Origin: JBOGWP01 sp050693875
GTDB lineage: Bacteria > Actinomycetota > CADDZG01 > JAHWKV01 > JBOGWP01
Direction: 5' to 3'
Assembly: GCA_050693875.1 (NCBI GenBank)
Contig: JBOGWP010000194.1
Coordinates: 1-14,832, forward strand
DNA: 14,832 bases
The translations under genes and the position numbers were made by a program. The notes beneath the pieces are model-generated. The model searched no databases, was not told the origin of the DNA, and worked only from the letters and a program-made list of their open reading frames with translations. Each line of letters begins with the position of its first letter. The stretch's first letter is position 1. This document shows, in pieces, positions 1-6,226 of the stretch.

Positions 1-136
1 ATGACGCCTTTCGGGGACGTCGCTTCTAGCAGGACACCGGCCCCTTCCCACCAGGCGAGCGCGAACGTGGTTGCCTGACCCGACCAACAGGCGAGGTCGC
101 GTACGTCAGCGTGTTGCCGCCAGGGAGGGCCGCCGG

Positions 137-158
137 TGCTCGGTAGAGTTCCCGAGCA
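137..158 (+). terminator. Possible weak hairpin terminator
   Basis: TGCTCGG (137-143) and CCGAGCA (152-158) are perfectly complementary around an 8-base loop and are followed by TTCTTC. This could end a transcript entering from the left edge. The U run is poor, so it is only a candidate. Confidence 0.25.
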
Positions 159-250
159 TTCTTCAAGCTGCCCTCCAACAGGGTCTTCTTGAACGCGGCC
201 CGAGAATGTTCTTGACAAATAGTACGGTTGCTAGTACCTCACCCGCGAAA

Positions 251-281
251 TTGCGGGAGCCGCCGACGCCGGTGCTACGCT
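251..281 (+). promoter_or_regulatory. Candidate cysS promoter
   Basis: TACGCT at 276-281 fits the actinobacterial TANNNT -10 pattern. TTGCGG at 251-256 could serve as -35 with a rather long 19-base spacer. Transcription would begin near 288 and leave a leader of about 27 bases containing the Shine-Dalgarno sequence. A better -35 match, TTGACA at 212-217, lies further upstream but has no good -10 at 16-18 bases. The promoter call is therefore tentative. Confidence 0.3.
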
Positions 282-314
282 GAGCCGACCCGGCCCTCGA
301 CCCAAGGAGAGGCC

Positions 315-1703
315 ATGCGCTTCTACGACACCCTTAGCCGGTCCCGCGCCGAGATCGCGCCGCTCGAGCCCGGGCGGGTGACCATCTACACCTGCGGGCC
401 GACCGTCTACCGCTACGCGCACATCGGCAACATGCGCACCTACATTGGGGCAGACCTCCTTCGGCGAGCGCTCGAGCTCGAGGGATACGAGGTGCGGCAG
501 GTGACGAACATCACCGACGTCGGGCACCTCACCAACGACAGCGACGTCCGCGGCGAGGACCGGATGCTCGTCGCCGTCGAGGACGAGGGCCTGTCGGCCG
601 CCGAGATCGCGCAGAAGTACACCGACGCCTACCTCCGCCACATCGAAGCCCTCAGCATCAGCCCCTCGGCCGTCTATCCGAAGGCGACCGAGCACGTGCC
701 CCAGATGATCGAGCTGATCGGAGAGCTCATCGAGCGCGGCCACGCCTATGAGGCCGACGGCTTCGTCTACTTCGACGTCGATTCCTTTCCGGCGTACGGG
801 CGGCTCTCCGGCAACACTCCCGAACAGCTGCGGGCGGCGCACAGGATCGAGGAGGTCGATCCTCGCAAGCGCAATCACTATGACTTCACGCTGTGGAGGG
901 CGGCCGGGCAGGGCAGGATCATGAAGTGGCCCAGCCCCTGGGGCGAGGGATACCCCGGCTGGCACATCGAGTGCTCGGCGATGAGCATCAAGCACCTCGG
1001 CGAGCGTTTCGACATCCACACCGGGGGCGAGGACAACATCTTCCCCCACCACGAGGACGAGATCGCCCAGTCGGAGGGCGCGGTCGGGCACGGCGTGGTG
1101 CAGCGGTGGTTCCACGGGGCCCATCTGCTGGCCGAGGGCCGCAAGATGGCCAAGTCGGCGCAGAACTACTACACCGTCGACGACCTTGTGGAGCGAGGCT
1201 TCGACCCCCTGGCCTTCCGATACCTGGTCCTCCAGACCCGCTGGCGAAGCCAGATGAACTTCACCTGGGAGGGGCTCGAGGCGGCGGAGCGAGGCCTGGA
1301 GAAGCTTCGCAAGCAGATGGCGGAGTGGGCGTCGGGGCCGGTCGACGAGCTCTCCATCGAGGCAAAAGAGCTCGACCGCCGGTTTCGCGAGGCCGTTGCC
1401 GACGACCTGGACACGCCGCAGGCCCTCGTGACCGTCTCCGAGCTTGTCGCCTCCCCCATCGACGCGGCCGAGAAGTTCCACCTCCTCTCGATGTGGGACC
1501 GGTTCCTGGGCCTCGACCTCGCCCGCGAGGTGGTCGGGCGTGAGGCGCTGCCGGAGGGCGCCGCCGAGTTGATCGAGCAGCGCGAGCAGGCCCGACGGTC
1601 GAAGGACTGGGCGGTTGCCGATCGGCTCCGTGACCAGCTTGCCGCCATGCACGTCGAGCTGATCGACACGCTGGCCGGCACCCGCTGGCGCATCACGCTG
1701 TAA
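315..1703 (+). CDS. cysS: Cysteinyl-tRNA synthetase
   Basis: This class I aminoacyl-tRNA synthetase charges tRNA-Cys with cysteine in the cytoplasm. The 462-residue length is normal for CysS. The N-terminal TCGPTVY is followed by the HIGN nucleotide-binding signature at residues 36-39. Zinc ligands expected for the family are present at C27, C220 (in WHIECSAMS), H245 and E249, with the same spacing as the E. coli enzyme. The second ATP motif reads KMAKS (277-281) instead of KMSKS. The C-terminal part is the helical tRNA-binding region. I chose ATG 315 because AAGGAG (304-309) lies 5 bases upstream; the open frame extends further upstream but without ribosome-binding support. The actinobacterial paralogue MshC (mycothiol ligase) is less likely, since the TCGPTVY and ITDVGHLTND segments match CysS. 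The gene stands alone on this strand and ends at a strong hairpin. Confidence 0.95.
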   Translation: MRFYDTLSRSRAEIAPLEPGRVTIYTCGPTVYRYAHIGNMRTYIGADLLRRALELEGYEVRQVTNITDVGHLTNDSDVRGEDRMLVAVEDEGLSAAEIAQKYTDAYLRHIEALSISPSAVYPKATEHVPQMIELIGELIERGHAYEADGFVYFDVDSFPAYGRLSGNTPEQLRAAHRIEEVDPRKRNHYDFTLWRAAGQGRIMKWPSPWGEGYPGWHIECSAMSIKHLGERFDIHTGGEDNIFPHHEDEIAQSEGAVGHGVVQRWFHGAHLLAEGRKMAKSAQNYYTVDDLVERGFDPLAFRYLVLQTRWRSQMNFTWEGLEAAERGLEKLRKQMAEWASGPVDELSIEAKELDRRFREAVADDLDTPQALVTVSELVASPIDAAEKFHLLSMWDRFLGLDLAREVVGREALPEGAAELIEQREQARRSKDWAVADRLRDQLAAMHVELIDTLAGTRWRITL

Positions 1704-1718
1704 CTTCCAGCGGACGCG

Positions 1719-1746
1719 CAACCGGCCCGCCGAGGCGGGCCGGTTG
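1719..1746. terminator. Bidirectional GC-rich terminator hairpin between convergent genes
   Basis: A perfect 13-base-pair inverted repeat, CAACCGGCCCGCC / GGCGGGCCGGTTG, flanks only GA, so the real loop is probably CGAG. It lies 15 bases after the cysS stop and 14 bases after the end of the opposing zinc-ribbon gene. There is no T tract on either strand, as is common for GC-rich actinobacterial terminators. Confidence 0.75.
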
Positions 1747-1760
1747 GTGGAGGGGGAGGG

Positions 1761-1940
1761 TCAGCGCGGGCGGTGCGACGAGGTGAGGGCAAGCACTTCC
1801 TGGAGCGTGACCCGGTCGCCGGCCGACGTCCAGACTTTCGACTCGCAGTTGTGGCAGGTGGAGAACTCGATGCGTGAGCCATCCCCCAACTGGAGGGGGA
1901 TGAGGATGGTGTCGCTCGACCCGCAGCGTTCGCACTTCAT
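1761..1940 (-). CDS. Small zinc-ribbon protein
   Basis: The product is a 59-residue soluble protein with two CxxC knuckles, CERC at residues 3-6 and CHNC at 29-32. They are separated by a hydrophobic beta-type segment (TILIPLQLGDGSRIEFS), and WTS follows the second knuckle. This is the layout of a single treble-clef or zinc-ribbon domain that should bind one zinc ion. I chose ATG 1940 because GGAGG (complement of 1948-1952) lies 7 bases upstream; an earlier ATG at 1964 lacks such support. The gene is the last of three small minus-strand genes and ends at the hairpin shared with cysS. Small zinc ribbons of this kind occur in many actinobacteria as uncharacterised proteins. Binding to nucleic acid or protein is possible, but nothing here shows which. 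Confidence 0.8.
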   Translation of the reverse strand: MKCERCGSSDTILIPLQLGDGSRIEFSTCHNCESKVWTSAGDRVTLQEVLALTSSHRPR

Positions 1941-2051
1941 CAAATTGCCTCCAATCGACCCCAAAGGACACCATCTCTATCGGCGGAATGGCAGAGCTCG
2001 CCCATAGCACAAACGGGTCATTTCCGAATGGTCCGGGAGACTAGCAAGCAG

Positions 2052-2390
2052 CTAGACGGCGCCGGCGGGAGGCCCCTGAGACGCGGGTCCGGGGCCCTTC
2101 TCCGGCTCCTGAGGGGCCCGGCGGCCGAGGTAACGGGAGCGAACCCGGCCCCCCTCGCGCCAATAGGCGTACCAGTAGGGGCCGTGCGGGCATTTGGTGC
2201 ACCCGGGCTTGCCACACCGCACGGGCTGGAGGCGGTAGCTAACTTTTCCCGGGCGAGGGGCCGGCTCGTCGAGTGGACGAGGCGGGATCCCTCGCTGGAC
2301 GAGCAGCCCCCGGACGAAGATCAGAAGGCGGCGAAGATCATACTCGTCCAGTGACCGAACCTGACGGATGAGGGAACGTTCGATCGGCAC
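2052..2390 (-). CDS. DUF6788-like small cysteine-containing protein
   Basis: The product has 112 residues. An N-terminal helical part (residues 1-35, with SLDEYDLRRLLIFVRGLL) is followed by the core CGKPGCTKC at 59-67, HGPYWYAYW at 69-77 and RSRYLG at 84-89. The CGKPGC...HGPYWY...YLG pattern is one I associate with DUF6788, an uncharacterised family also seen near phage or mobile genes. C59, C64 and C67 could be metal ligands. The tail from residue 90 is a Pro/Gly-rich low-complexity stretch. The start is GTG 2390 with GAGGAG 5 bases upstream. A 33-base gap from DUF3499 suggests co-transcription. A 5-base-pair dyad (2041-2045 with 2051-2055) overlaps the stop codon but is too weak to call a terminator. 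The family assignment is from memory of the motif. Confidence 0.7.
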   Translation of the reverse strand: MPIERSLIRQVRSLDEYDLRRLLIFVRGLLVQRGIPPRPLDEPAPRPGKVSYRLQPVRCGKPGCTKCPHGPYWYAYWREGGRVRSRYLGRRAPQEPEKGPGPASQGPPAGAV

Positions 2391-2423
2391 CGGCTCTCCT
2401 CGCGGCTTACCCGGCGATGTTAC

Positions 2424-2744
2424 CTAAGCCCGAGGAGAGGCGCCCGCCGGCTCGGAGGGCGTGCGGGCTCGCCGGGTCGCGGGGGCTGGACCGCGCTCGG
2501 GGATCGTGGGGCCGGTCGGCCATGGGCGCACCCGCCGATCTTCCGACTCCCAACCGAGGGGGGGCCGGAACCGCTCGGCATGCGTCGAACAGAGGTCGTA
2601 GGATGAGGGGTCGGGCGCCAGGACGAGGTCCTGGAGCAACACGTAGCGCCGGCCGTAGTCGAAGACGAGTGTGGCCAACGCCGGCCCGCGGCACCCCGAA
2701 CGGGCACAGCCTCGACCGTTCTCCTGCTCGCCGGCGGACACCAC
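2424..2744 (-). CDS. DUF3499 family protein
   Basis: The product has 106 residues. The conserved part reads CARSGC (13-18), then PALATLVFDY (21-30), then YDLCSTHAERF (49-59), and ends in PPLGWE (61-66). This is the signature of the actinobacterial DUF3499 family, in which two cysteines near the N-terminus and a C..H pair (C52, H55) probably form one metal site. The last 35 residues are low-complexity and rich in Ala, Pro and Arg. Two adjacent GTG codons (2744 and 2741) can start it. No Shine-Dalgarno sequence is visible, and a TTTATC -10-like sequence at 2754-2759 would give an almost leaderless transcript. In Streptomyces, as I recall, this family lies next to the small metallopeptidase and phosphomannomutase genes. 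Here it heads a run of three small minus-strand genes. Its biochemical role is unknown. Confidence 0.85.
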   Translation of the reverse strand: MVSAGEQENGRGCARSGCRGPALATLVFDYGRRYVLLQDLVLAPDPSSYDLCSTHAERFRPPLGWESEDRRVRPWPTGPTIPERGPAPATRRARTPSEPAGASPRA

Positions 2745-2761
2745 AGATTGGACGATAAATC

Positions 2762-2775
2762 ACATCCGTGTGGTT
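2762..2775 (-). promoter_or_regulatory. 14-base shared element, copy 1 (upstream of DUF3499)
   Basis: The minus strand reads AACCACACGGATGT here, 17 bases before the DUF3499 GTG. An identical 14-mer lies at 6227-6240 on the plus strand upstream of the metallopeptidase. In this copy the outer bases make a perfect small dyad, CACA-TCCG-TGTG (2761-2772). It may be an operator, but no regulator is known for it. Confidence 0.35.
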
Positions 2776-2834
2776 TGCAACGGGAGGGCCCCGCCGCCGT
2801 CTTGGCTAACGCAGCCGTCGCGTAAGCCGGTTTT

Positions 2835-2852
2835 GTAACTCAACCGTAACTC
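2835..2852 (+). promoter_or_regulatory. GTAACTC direct repeat, MtrA-box-like
   Basis: GTAACTC occurs at 2835-2841 and again at 2846-2852, a period of 11 bases (one helical turn). Response regulator MtrA of actinobacteria is known to bind tandem GTAAC-type half-sites at this spacing. The site lies about 90 bases upstream of DUF3499 and about 340 bases upstream of the lipoprotein. Confidence 0.4.
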
Positions 2853-2863
2853 GTCGTTTCGGA

Positions 2864-2906
2864 GCCCGGCACATCTCCGGGCGGCGCCGCCGACCCTTCC
2901 GCCCGG
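2864..2906 (+). other. Mutually exclusive hairpins in the intergenic region
   Basis: CCGGGC at 2877-2882 can pair upstream with GCCCGG at 2864-2869 (7-base loop). Alternatively, extended to CCGGGCGG (2877-2884), it can pair downstream with CCGCCCGG at 2899-2906. The two folds cannot form together. This is attenuator-like geometry, though GC-rich DNA can produce it by chance. Confidence 0.3.
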
Positions 2907-3026
2907 TGACGGCCGGACCCCGGAACGTCGAAAGACGCTCCTGACGTGGGGCGTCCACTTCCCACCCGATTCAGCTGGCCCCGTCCCCGGTTCGACCGAC
3001 AAGCAGGGCCAAGAGAAATAAAGAGA

Positions 3027-3071
3027 GTTCCGCAGTAGCTTTCGGGTTTCCCCTACTCACTTCTGCGGAAC
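3027..3071 (-). other. Bulged nested hairpin with pyrimidine-rich tail
   Basis: GTTCCGCA (3027-3034) pairs with TGCGGAAC (3064-3071). Directly inside, GTAG (3035-3038) pairs with CTAC (3053-3056), and inside that GGG (3044-3046) pairs with CCC (3050-3052). A 7-base one-sided bulge (3057-3063) separates the first two helices. Read on the minus strand, the inner loops are A-rich (AAA and GAAAG) and the outer stem is followed by TCTCTTTATTTCTCTT (3011-3026). That makes it terminator-like or part of a small RNA on that strand. No known RNA family was recognised. Confidence 0.4.
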
Positions 3072-3179
3072 CATTCCATCTTACTCCCCGCCGGCGACCG
3101 TAGGCAAGAAGAATCTCGCGCAATCCGCCACAACCAGTGAACGACCGTCCGACTGGTCGCGACCTGAGGACGGCTGCCC

Positions 3180-3185
3180 GATAAT
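3180..3185 (+). promoter_or_regulatory. Candidate -10 box giving a near-leaderless lipoprotein transcript
   Basis: GATAAT at 3180-3185 ends 9 bases before the ATG at 3195. Transcription would begin about at the start codon, and no good Shine-Dalgarno sequence is present, which fits leaderless expression. No clear -35 element is visible at the expected distance. Confidence 0.35.
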
Positions 3186-3194
3186 CTGGCCAGG

Positions 3195-4274
3195 ATGCGA
3201 CACCGCAGCGTCCTCGTGCTCGCCTGTTTCGGCCTCGTGGGCCTCGTCGGCGCCTGCAGCCCCCCGGCGGCGCTCCGGAGACTGGCCGGGCGCGATCCGG
3301 CCCGGGCGCCGGCCTTGCCCGCTCCCCCACCGACCCCGAAGCCTCCCAGCCGGGCGATGTTCGGCGTCGTCGTCATCACCAACGACGCGGGGTGGTCGTC
3401 GGTCCTCCCGCACGCTTCGAAGGCTGGGGCCTTGATCATCGATGTGATCCCGGGGACGCCCGCAGAGAAGGCCGGCGTCCAAGCCGGCGAGGTGATCACG
3501 GGGATCGACGACCACGAGATCCACAACCACGATGCAGTCCTCGTCGCATTCAGGTCGACGTCCGATCCCGCCCACCGGGTCACCGTGGTCACCCCGGAGG
3601 GCGAACCGAGAGCCCTCGACACCCTCCTGGAGCCTGCCGGCACCCTCTCGCTGAGCGACCACCTCCGCAGGCGCTTCCAGGAGAAGGACACGCCGGTCAG
3701 CCGGTTCCTGATGGCGCAGAACGTGGCGACTGCGGAGGAGGCGCTCACCCTGCTCCGCCCGCTGGTTCAGAAGGTCCCCCGCTTCGCACCCGCGCAGGCC
3801 CTGTTGGCTCGCCGTCTTCTGGAGCAAGCCGCCGAGAAGCTGCTGAGCTCTCAGACGCTCTCCTCAGCCGAGCAGCGGTCGATCCGCAGCGCGGTCACCA
3901 GGGCGACCTCGCTCGACCCGAAGTCCGCCGACATCCGCGTCGTCCACGCCCGCGCCCTGCTGTTCCTCGGCGACGGCGCGGGGGGCGAGCGGCAGGCCGC
4001 GCAGGCCGTGCGACTGGACCCGACGTCGGGGGAGGCTCATCACATCCTGGGACTATCCCGCCTCGTGCTCGAGCGACCCCGCGAGGCGATGGCCCCGCTT
4101 CACGAGGCCATCGCCCTCGACCCGTACAACGTCGACTACTACGTGGGACTGGCCCGCGCCTACCGTGCCGTGGGGCACAACCCGCAGGCGCAGCAGACGA
4201 TCGACGCCGGAAAGAGCCTGGTCGACGACCCGGAGGAGAAAGCCCAGCTCGACCAGCTGGTCAACAGCCGGTAG
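3195..4274 (+). CDS. Lipoprotein with PDZ domain and TPR-like helical repeats
   Basis: The product has 359 residues. The N-terminus is a lipoprotein signal peptide: basic MRHR, a hydrophobic core, and lipobox LVGAC with the modified cysteine at C21. A Pro/Ala-rich linker (about 31-53) leads into a PDZ domain (about 55-145) with the typical GALIIDVIPGTPAEKAGVQ segment and the AGEVITGID strand. The second half (about 170-355) is helical and resembles TPR repeats, clearest in SADIRVVHARALLFLGDG, GEAHHILGLSRL and VDYYVGLARAYRAVGHN. It should sit on the outer face of the membrane and act in binding or scaffolding. There is no trypsin-like protease domain, so it is not an HtrA. It converges with the L,D-transpeptidase gene with a 53-base gap, and no strong terminator lies between them. 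The partner is unknown; an envelope role is inferred from the neighbours. Confidence 0.85.
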   Translation: MRHRSVLVLACFGLVGLVGACSPPAALRRLAGRDPARAPALPAPPPTPKPPSRAMFGVVVITNDAGWSSVLPHASKAGALIIDVIPGTPAEKAGVQAGEVITGIDDHEIHNHDAVLVAFRSTSDPAHRVTVVTPEGEPRALDTLLEPAGTLSLSDHLRRRFQEKDTPVSRFLMAQNVATAEEALTLLRPLVQKVPRFAPAQALLARRLLEQAAEKLLSSQTLSSAEQRSIRSAVTRATSLDPKSADIRVVHARALLFLGDGAGGERQAAQAVRLDPTSGEAHHILGLSRLVLERPREAMAPLHEAIALDPYNVDYYVGLARAYRAVGHNPQAQQTIDAGKSLVDDPEEKAQLDQLVNSR

Positions 4275-4327
4275 CGGGCCGGCCAGCTCTTCCTCCAGCT
4301 CGTGCCGCGCGTGGACGGCTCGCCCGG

Positions 4328-6121
4328 CTACGGCGTCGGTGAGGTGGCCGGCGCCGGTGAGGTGGCCGGCGTCGGTGAGGTGGCCGGCGCCGGCGTCGCG
4401 GCGGGTGTGACGGACGGCGTAGCCGACGGCTGGGGGGCGAGAGTCGCGCCGGGGATCCGGGTGCCGTCGTTTTCGGCACTGGGTTCGACCGGTTCCGCCC
4501 TCGCCTTCTTGGGCGGCGACTTGAGAGGCGCCGTCTGCACGACGAGCACCGGAGTTCCCACCTGGGCCAGCTCGAACAGCTCCTCTACGTCGGCAATCCG
4601 CATCCGGATGCACCCATGGGAGGCGTTGTAGCCGATGGAGGAGACCGAGTAGGTCCCGTGGATCCGGATCCCCCTCGACGAGAGGTCGAGCGCCCGGGTT
4701 CCGAGGGGATTGCCGGGGCCGGCGGCGATCCGGGCGGGCAGGTTCCAGCCCCACCCGCCGGGGTACTTCGCCGGGTTGATCCACGTGGGGTTCTTGCGCT
4801 TGGAGACGATCTTGAACTCTCCGAGGGGAGTGGGGAACTCCGACGTGCCGGTGGCGATGTCGTACTCCTTCACGAGCACCTCGTCCCGGTAGTGGGAGAG
4901 CTTGTTCTCACCAACCCGTACCACCAGGACGTCGGTGAGGTCGGAGCTTTTGCGGACCGCCGCGACCGGCTGCCCCCCAAGCCGGAGGTACGACTCGCCG
5001 GCGGCGAGTCCCGCCCGGAGCTGCTTCACCGCGGCCTTGCGGTCGAGCTCGAAGCCGGAGACGTCGGGAGTCACCCGGAGCCGACCCCCCTCGTAGCGGA
5101 TCGATGCGTCGACCCCAGGCCTGTCCACCTGCTTCGCAACCGAGTCGACGAACTCGTCGATCCCCTTCCCGTCGAAGCGGCGATGCACATCGAGGTCGCG
5201 CTGGAGGGGAGAGCCGGTGATGCGATGCCAGAGTCTGAAGAGCACCGGCATGGCCCCGTGCAGCCTGGTCGCCTCGTCGAACTGCTTGACCGCGTCGGTG
5301 CGCAGCCCCAGCTCCCGGCGGGTGGCAGAGAAGGTCGTGCCATCGACGTCGACGGTAACGGGCTGGTTCAACGGGGCGTTGAAGGTCTCGGCGACGAGCG
5401 CCCGGGCCGCCTCGAACCGCATCCCCCCGATCGGAAGGCCGCCGATGCTCACGCCCGGCAGCATGGTGGTGCGATATCGGGCGTCGTAGCTGGCCGCCGC
5501 CCCGGCCACTCCCCCGCCGAGGAGCATCAGGCAGGCCGCGGCCGGGATCAGCCACTTCACTCGCCGGAAGCGGCTCGCGCCGGCCACGACGTCCACACCG
5601 GGACCCCTTGTCTCGACCTCTGGTCCCAGTTCGTCGGACGGGTACTGGATGTCCGGCGTTCCCACGAGATCCGAAGCCTCCTCGGCCGGCGCGGGAAGCG
5701 TGGCGGCAAGCCAGTCGGGATCCACCACCGCCAGCTGCGCGGTCTCCCAGAGCTCGGCCGCCGCCCCGATTCCCTCCTCGGGCGCGCCCGCCTCGGACCC
5801 GATGAGCTCTCCCCCCAGCCCGGCGAGCTTGCCGGTGGCCTCGGAGGCGACCGGGTCGTATCCGGCGGCCTCGTAGGGGGGGTGGTACGCCTCGTTCGAG
5901 TCGTACTCGGAGTCGTATACGACCTCGTCGTCGTACGGGGATTCGGTGGGCGCGTCGGGGTCGTCGACGGCGCCGTCGCCCTCGAGCTCCTCGTCCCAGG
6001 GGTCCCTGGCCTCGCCGGCCCCGTCACCCTCGACCGCGGGAGGCCAGGACGACTCGACTTCAGGCTCGGAGTCGGGGGGCAGGTTGGTGGTGTCGGAGCC
6101 GGGAGGGGGGTTCACAGTCAC
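4328..6121 (-). CDS. Membrane-anchored L,D-transpeptidase (YkuD) with peptidoglycan-binding domains
   Basis: The enzyme should cross-link peptidoglycan stems through 3-3 linkages, or attach proteins to them, outside the membrane. With this start it has 597 residues. Residues 1-185 are cytoplasmic, very acidic and Pro/Tyr-rich. A single transmembrane helix follows at about 189-211. Residues 215-390 resemble the PG_binding_4 (VanW-associated) domain, beginning LPGVSIGGLPIGGM. The YkuD domain spans about 395-530, with the catalytic motif HGT at 488-490 and SHGCIRM at 501-507 (nucleophile C504). The last 40 residues are a Thr/Pro/Ser/Ala tail encoded by an 18-base tandem repeat. The start is uncertain: in-frame GTG codons lie at 6130, 6121 and 6115, none with a good Shine-Dalgarno sequence. 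I chose 6121 because a CAAAAT box just upstream would suit leaderless expression. The frame stays open into the metallopeptidase region, which is antisense shadow. Confidence 0.9.
   Translation of the reverse strand: MTVNPPPGSDTTNLPPDSEPEVESSWPPAVEGDGAGEARDPWDEELEGDGAVDDPDAPTESPYDDEVVYDSEYDSNEAYHPPYEAAGYDPVASEATGKLAGLGGELIGSEAGAPEEGIGAAAELWETAQLAVVDPDWLAATLPAPAEEASDLVGTPDIQYPSDELGPEVETRGPGVDVVAGASRFRRVKWLIPAAACLMLLGGGVAGAAASYDARYRTTMLPGVSIGGLPIGGMRFEAARALVAETFNAPLNQPVTVDVDGTTFSATRRELGLRTDAVKQFDEATRLHGAMPVLFRLWHRITGSPLQRDLDVHRRFDGKGIDEFVDSVAKQVDRPGVDASIRYEGGRLRVTPDVSGFELDRKAAVKQLRAGLAAGESYLRLGGQPVAAVRKSSDLTDVLVVRVGENKLSHYRDEVLVKEYDIATGTSEFPTPLGEFKIVSKRKNPTWINPAKYPGGWGWNLPARIAAGPGNPLGTRALDLSSRGIRIHGTYSVSSIGYNASHGCIRMRIADVEELFELAQVGTPVLVVQTAPLKSPPKKARAEPVEPSAENDGTRIPGATLAPQPSATPSVTPAATPAPATSPTPATSPAPATSPTP
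4338..4391 (+). repeat. Three copies of an 18-base tandem repeat
   Basis: The unit GGTGAGGTGGCCGGCGCC occurs at 4338-4355, 4356-4373 (GTC at its end) and 4374-4391. It codes, on the minus strand, the ATSPTP/ATSPAP tail of the L,D-transpeptidase. Copy number is likely to vary between strains through slippage. Confidence 0.85.
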
Positions 6122-6171
6122 AGGCGGCACATTTTGGCGTAGTCGGGCCGAGATGAAAACCCCCTCCCGCA

Positions 6172-6198
6172 AAACTCCCGAAACTCCCGGCTCGGGAG
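6172..6198. repeat. Tandem 9-base repeat overlapping a hairpin
   Basis: AAACTCCCG occurs at 6172-6180 and immediately again at 6181-6189. CTCCCG (6184-6189) also pairs with CGGGAG (6193-6198) across a GCT loop. It lies 50-80 bases upstream of the L,D-transpeptidase start and may be a regulatory or leader element. Confidence 0.4.
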
Positions 6199-6226
6199 CG
6201 CCCTCGTCGCTCCGGCTGGGTCCGCG

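Larger units (their letters stand above)
1..314. other. Non-coding region upstream of cysS (left edge of window)
   Basis: No convincing gene is visible here. A short open frame runs from base 1 to a TGA at 76-78. It could be the tail of a gene that begins outside the window, but 25 codons without a recognisable motif are not enough to call it. The segment holds a 7-base-pair perfect inverted repeat (137-143 with 152-158) and, closer to cysS, a TAGTAC repeat (220-225 and 232-237) and a small CCCGC/GCGGG dyad (242-246 with 253-257). I see no tRNA and no T-box-like leader. Confidence 0.5.
2745..3194. other. 450-base intergenic region between divergent genes, with repeats and foldable segments
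   Basis: No open frame here looks like a gene. The region separates the start of DUF3499 (minus) from the start of the PDZ lipoprotein (plus). It contains the 14-base element at 2762-2775, a GTAACTC direct repeat at 2835-2852, overlapping alternative hairpins at 2864-2906, CGTC-GAAA-GACG at 2926-2937, a bulged hairpin at 3027-3071, and a GATAAT box just before the lipoprotein start. The middle part could be a structured leader or a small RNA gene. No known riboswitch class was recognised. Confidence 0.6.

Noticed and set aside
231..1721. Long minus-strand open frame opposite cysS
   Set aside because: It is the antisense shadow of a clear cysS gene with intact motifs; the translated product is low-complexity and matches no family.
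2980..3000. tRNA T-arm-like GGTTCGA sequence
   Set aside because: No matching acceptor, D or anticodon arms surround it. The short CGG/CCG stem is explained by base composition.
3027..3071. Integron attC-like site, suggested by GTT...AAC ends and a bulged stem
   Set aside because: The arms read GTTCCGC and GCGGAAC and do not fit the GTTRRRY / RYYYAAC core pattern. No integrase or cassette array is nearby.
2745..3194. Known riboswitch (c-di-AMP, c-di-GMP, cobalamin or similar) in the long intergenic region
   Set aside because: None of the conserved core sequences of these classes could be found on either strand, although local hairpins are present.
4250..4290. Terminator between the PDZ lipoprotein and the transpeptidase
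   Set aside because: AGCTGG/CCAGCT and GCCGG/CCGGC pairings around the stop codon are possible, but the loops are irregular and there is no T tract, so it is not supported.
4616..6142. 508-codon plus-strand open frame opposite the L,D-transpeptidase
   Set aside because: The minus strand carries a complete YkuD catalytic motif and a membrane anchor. The plus-strand frame shows no motif.
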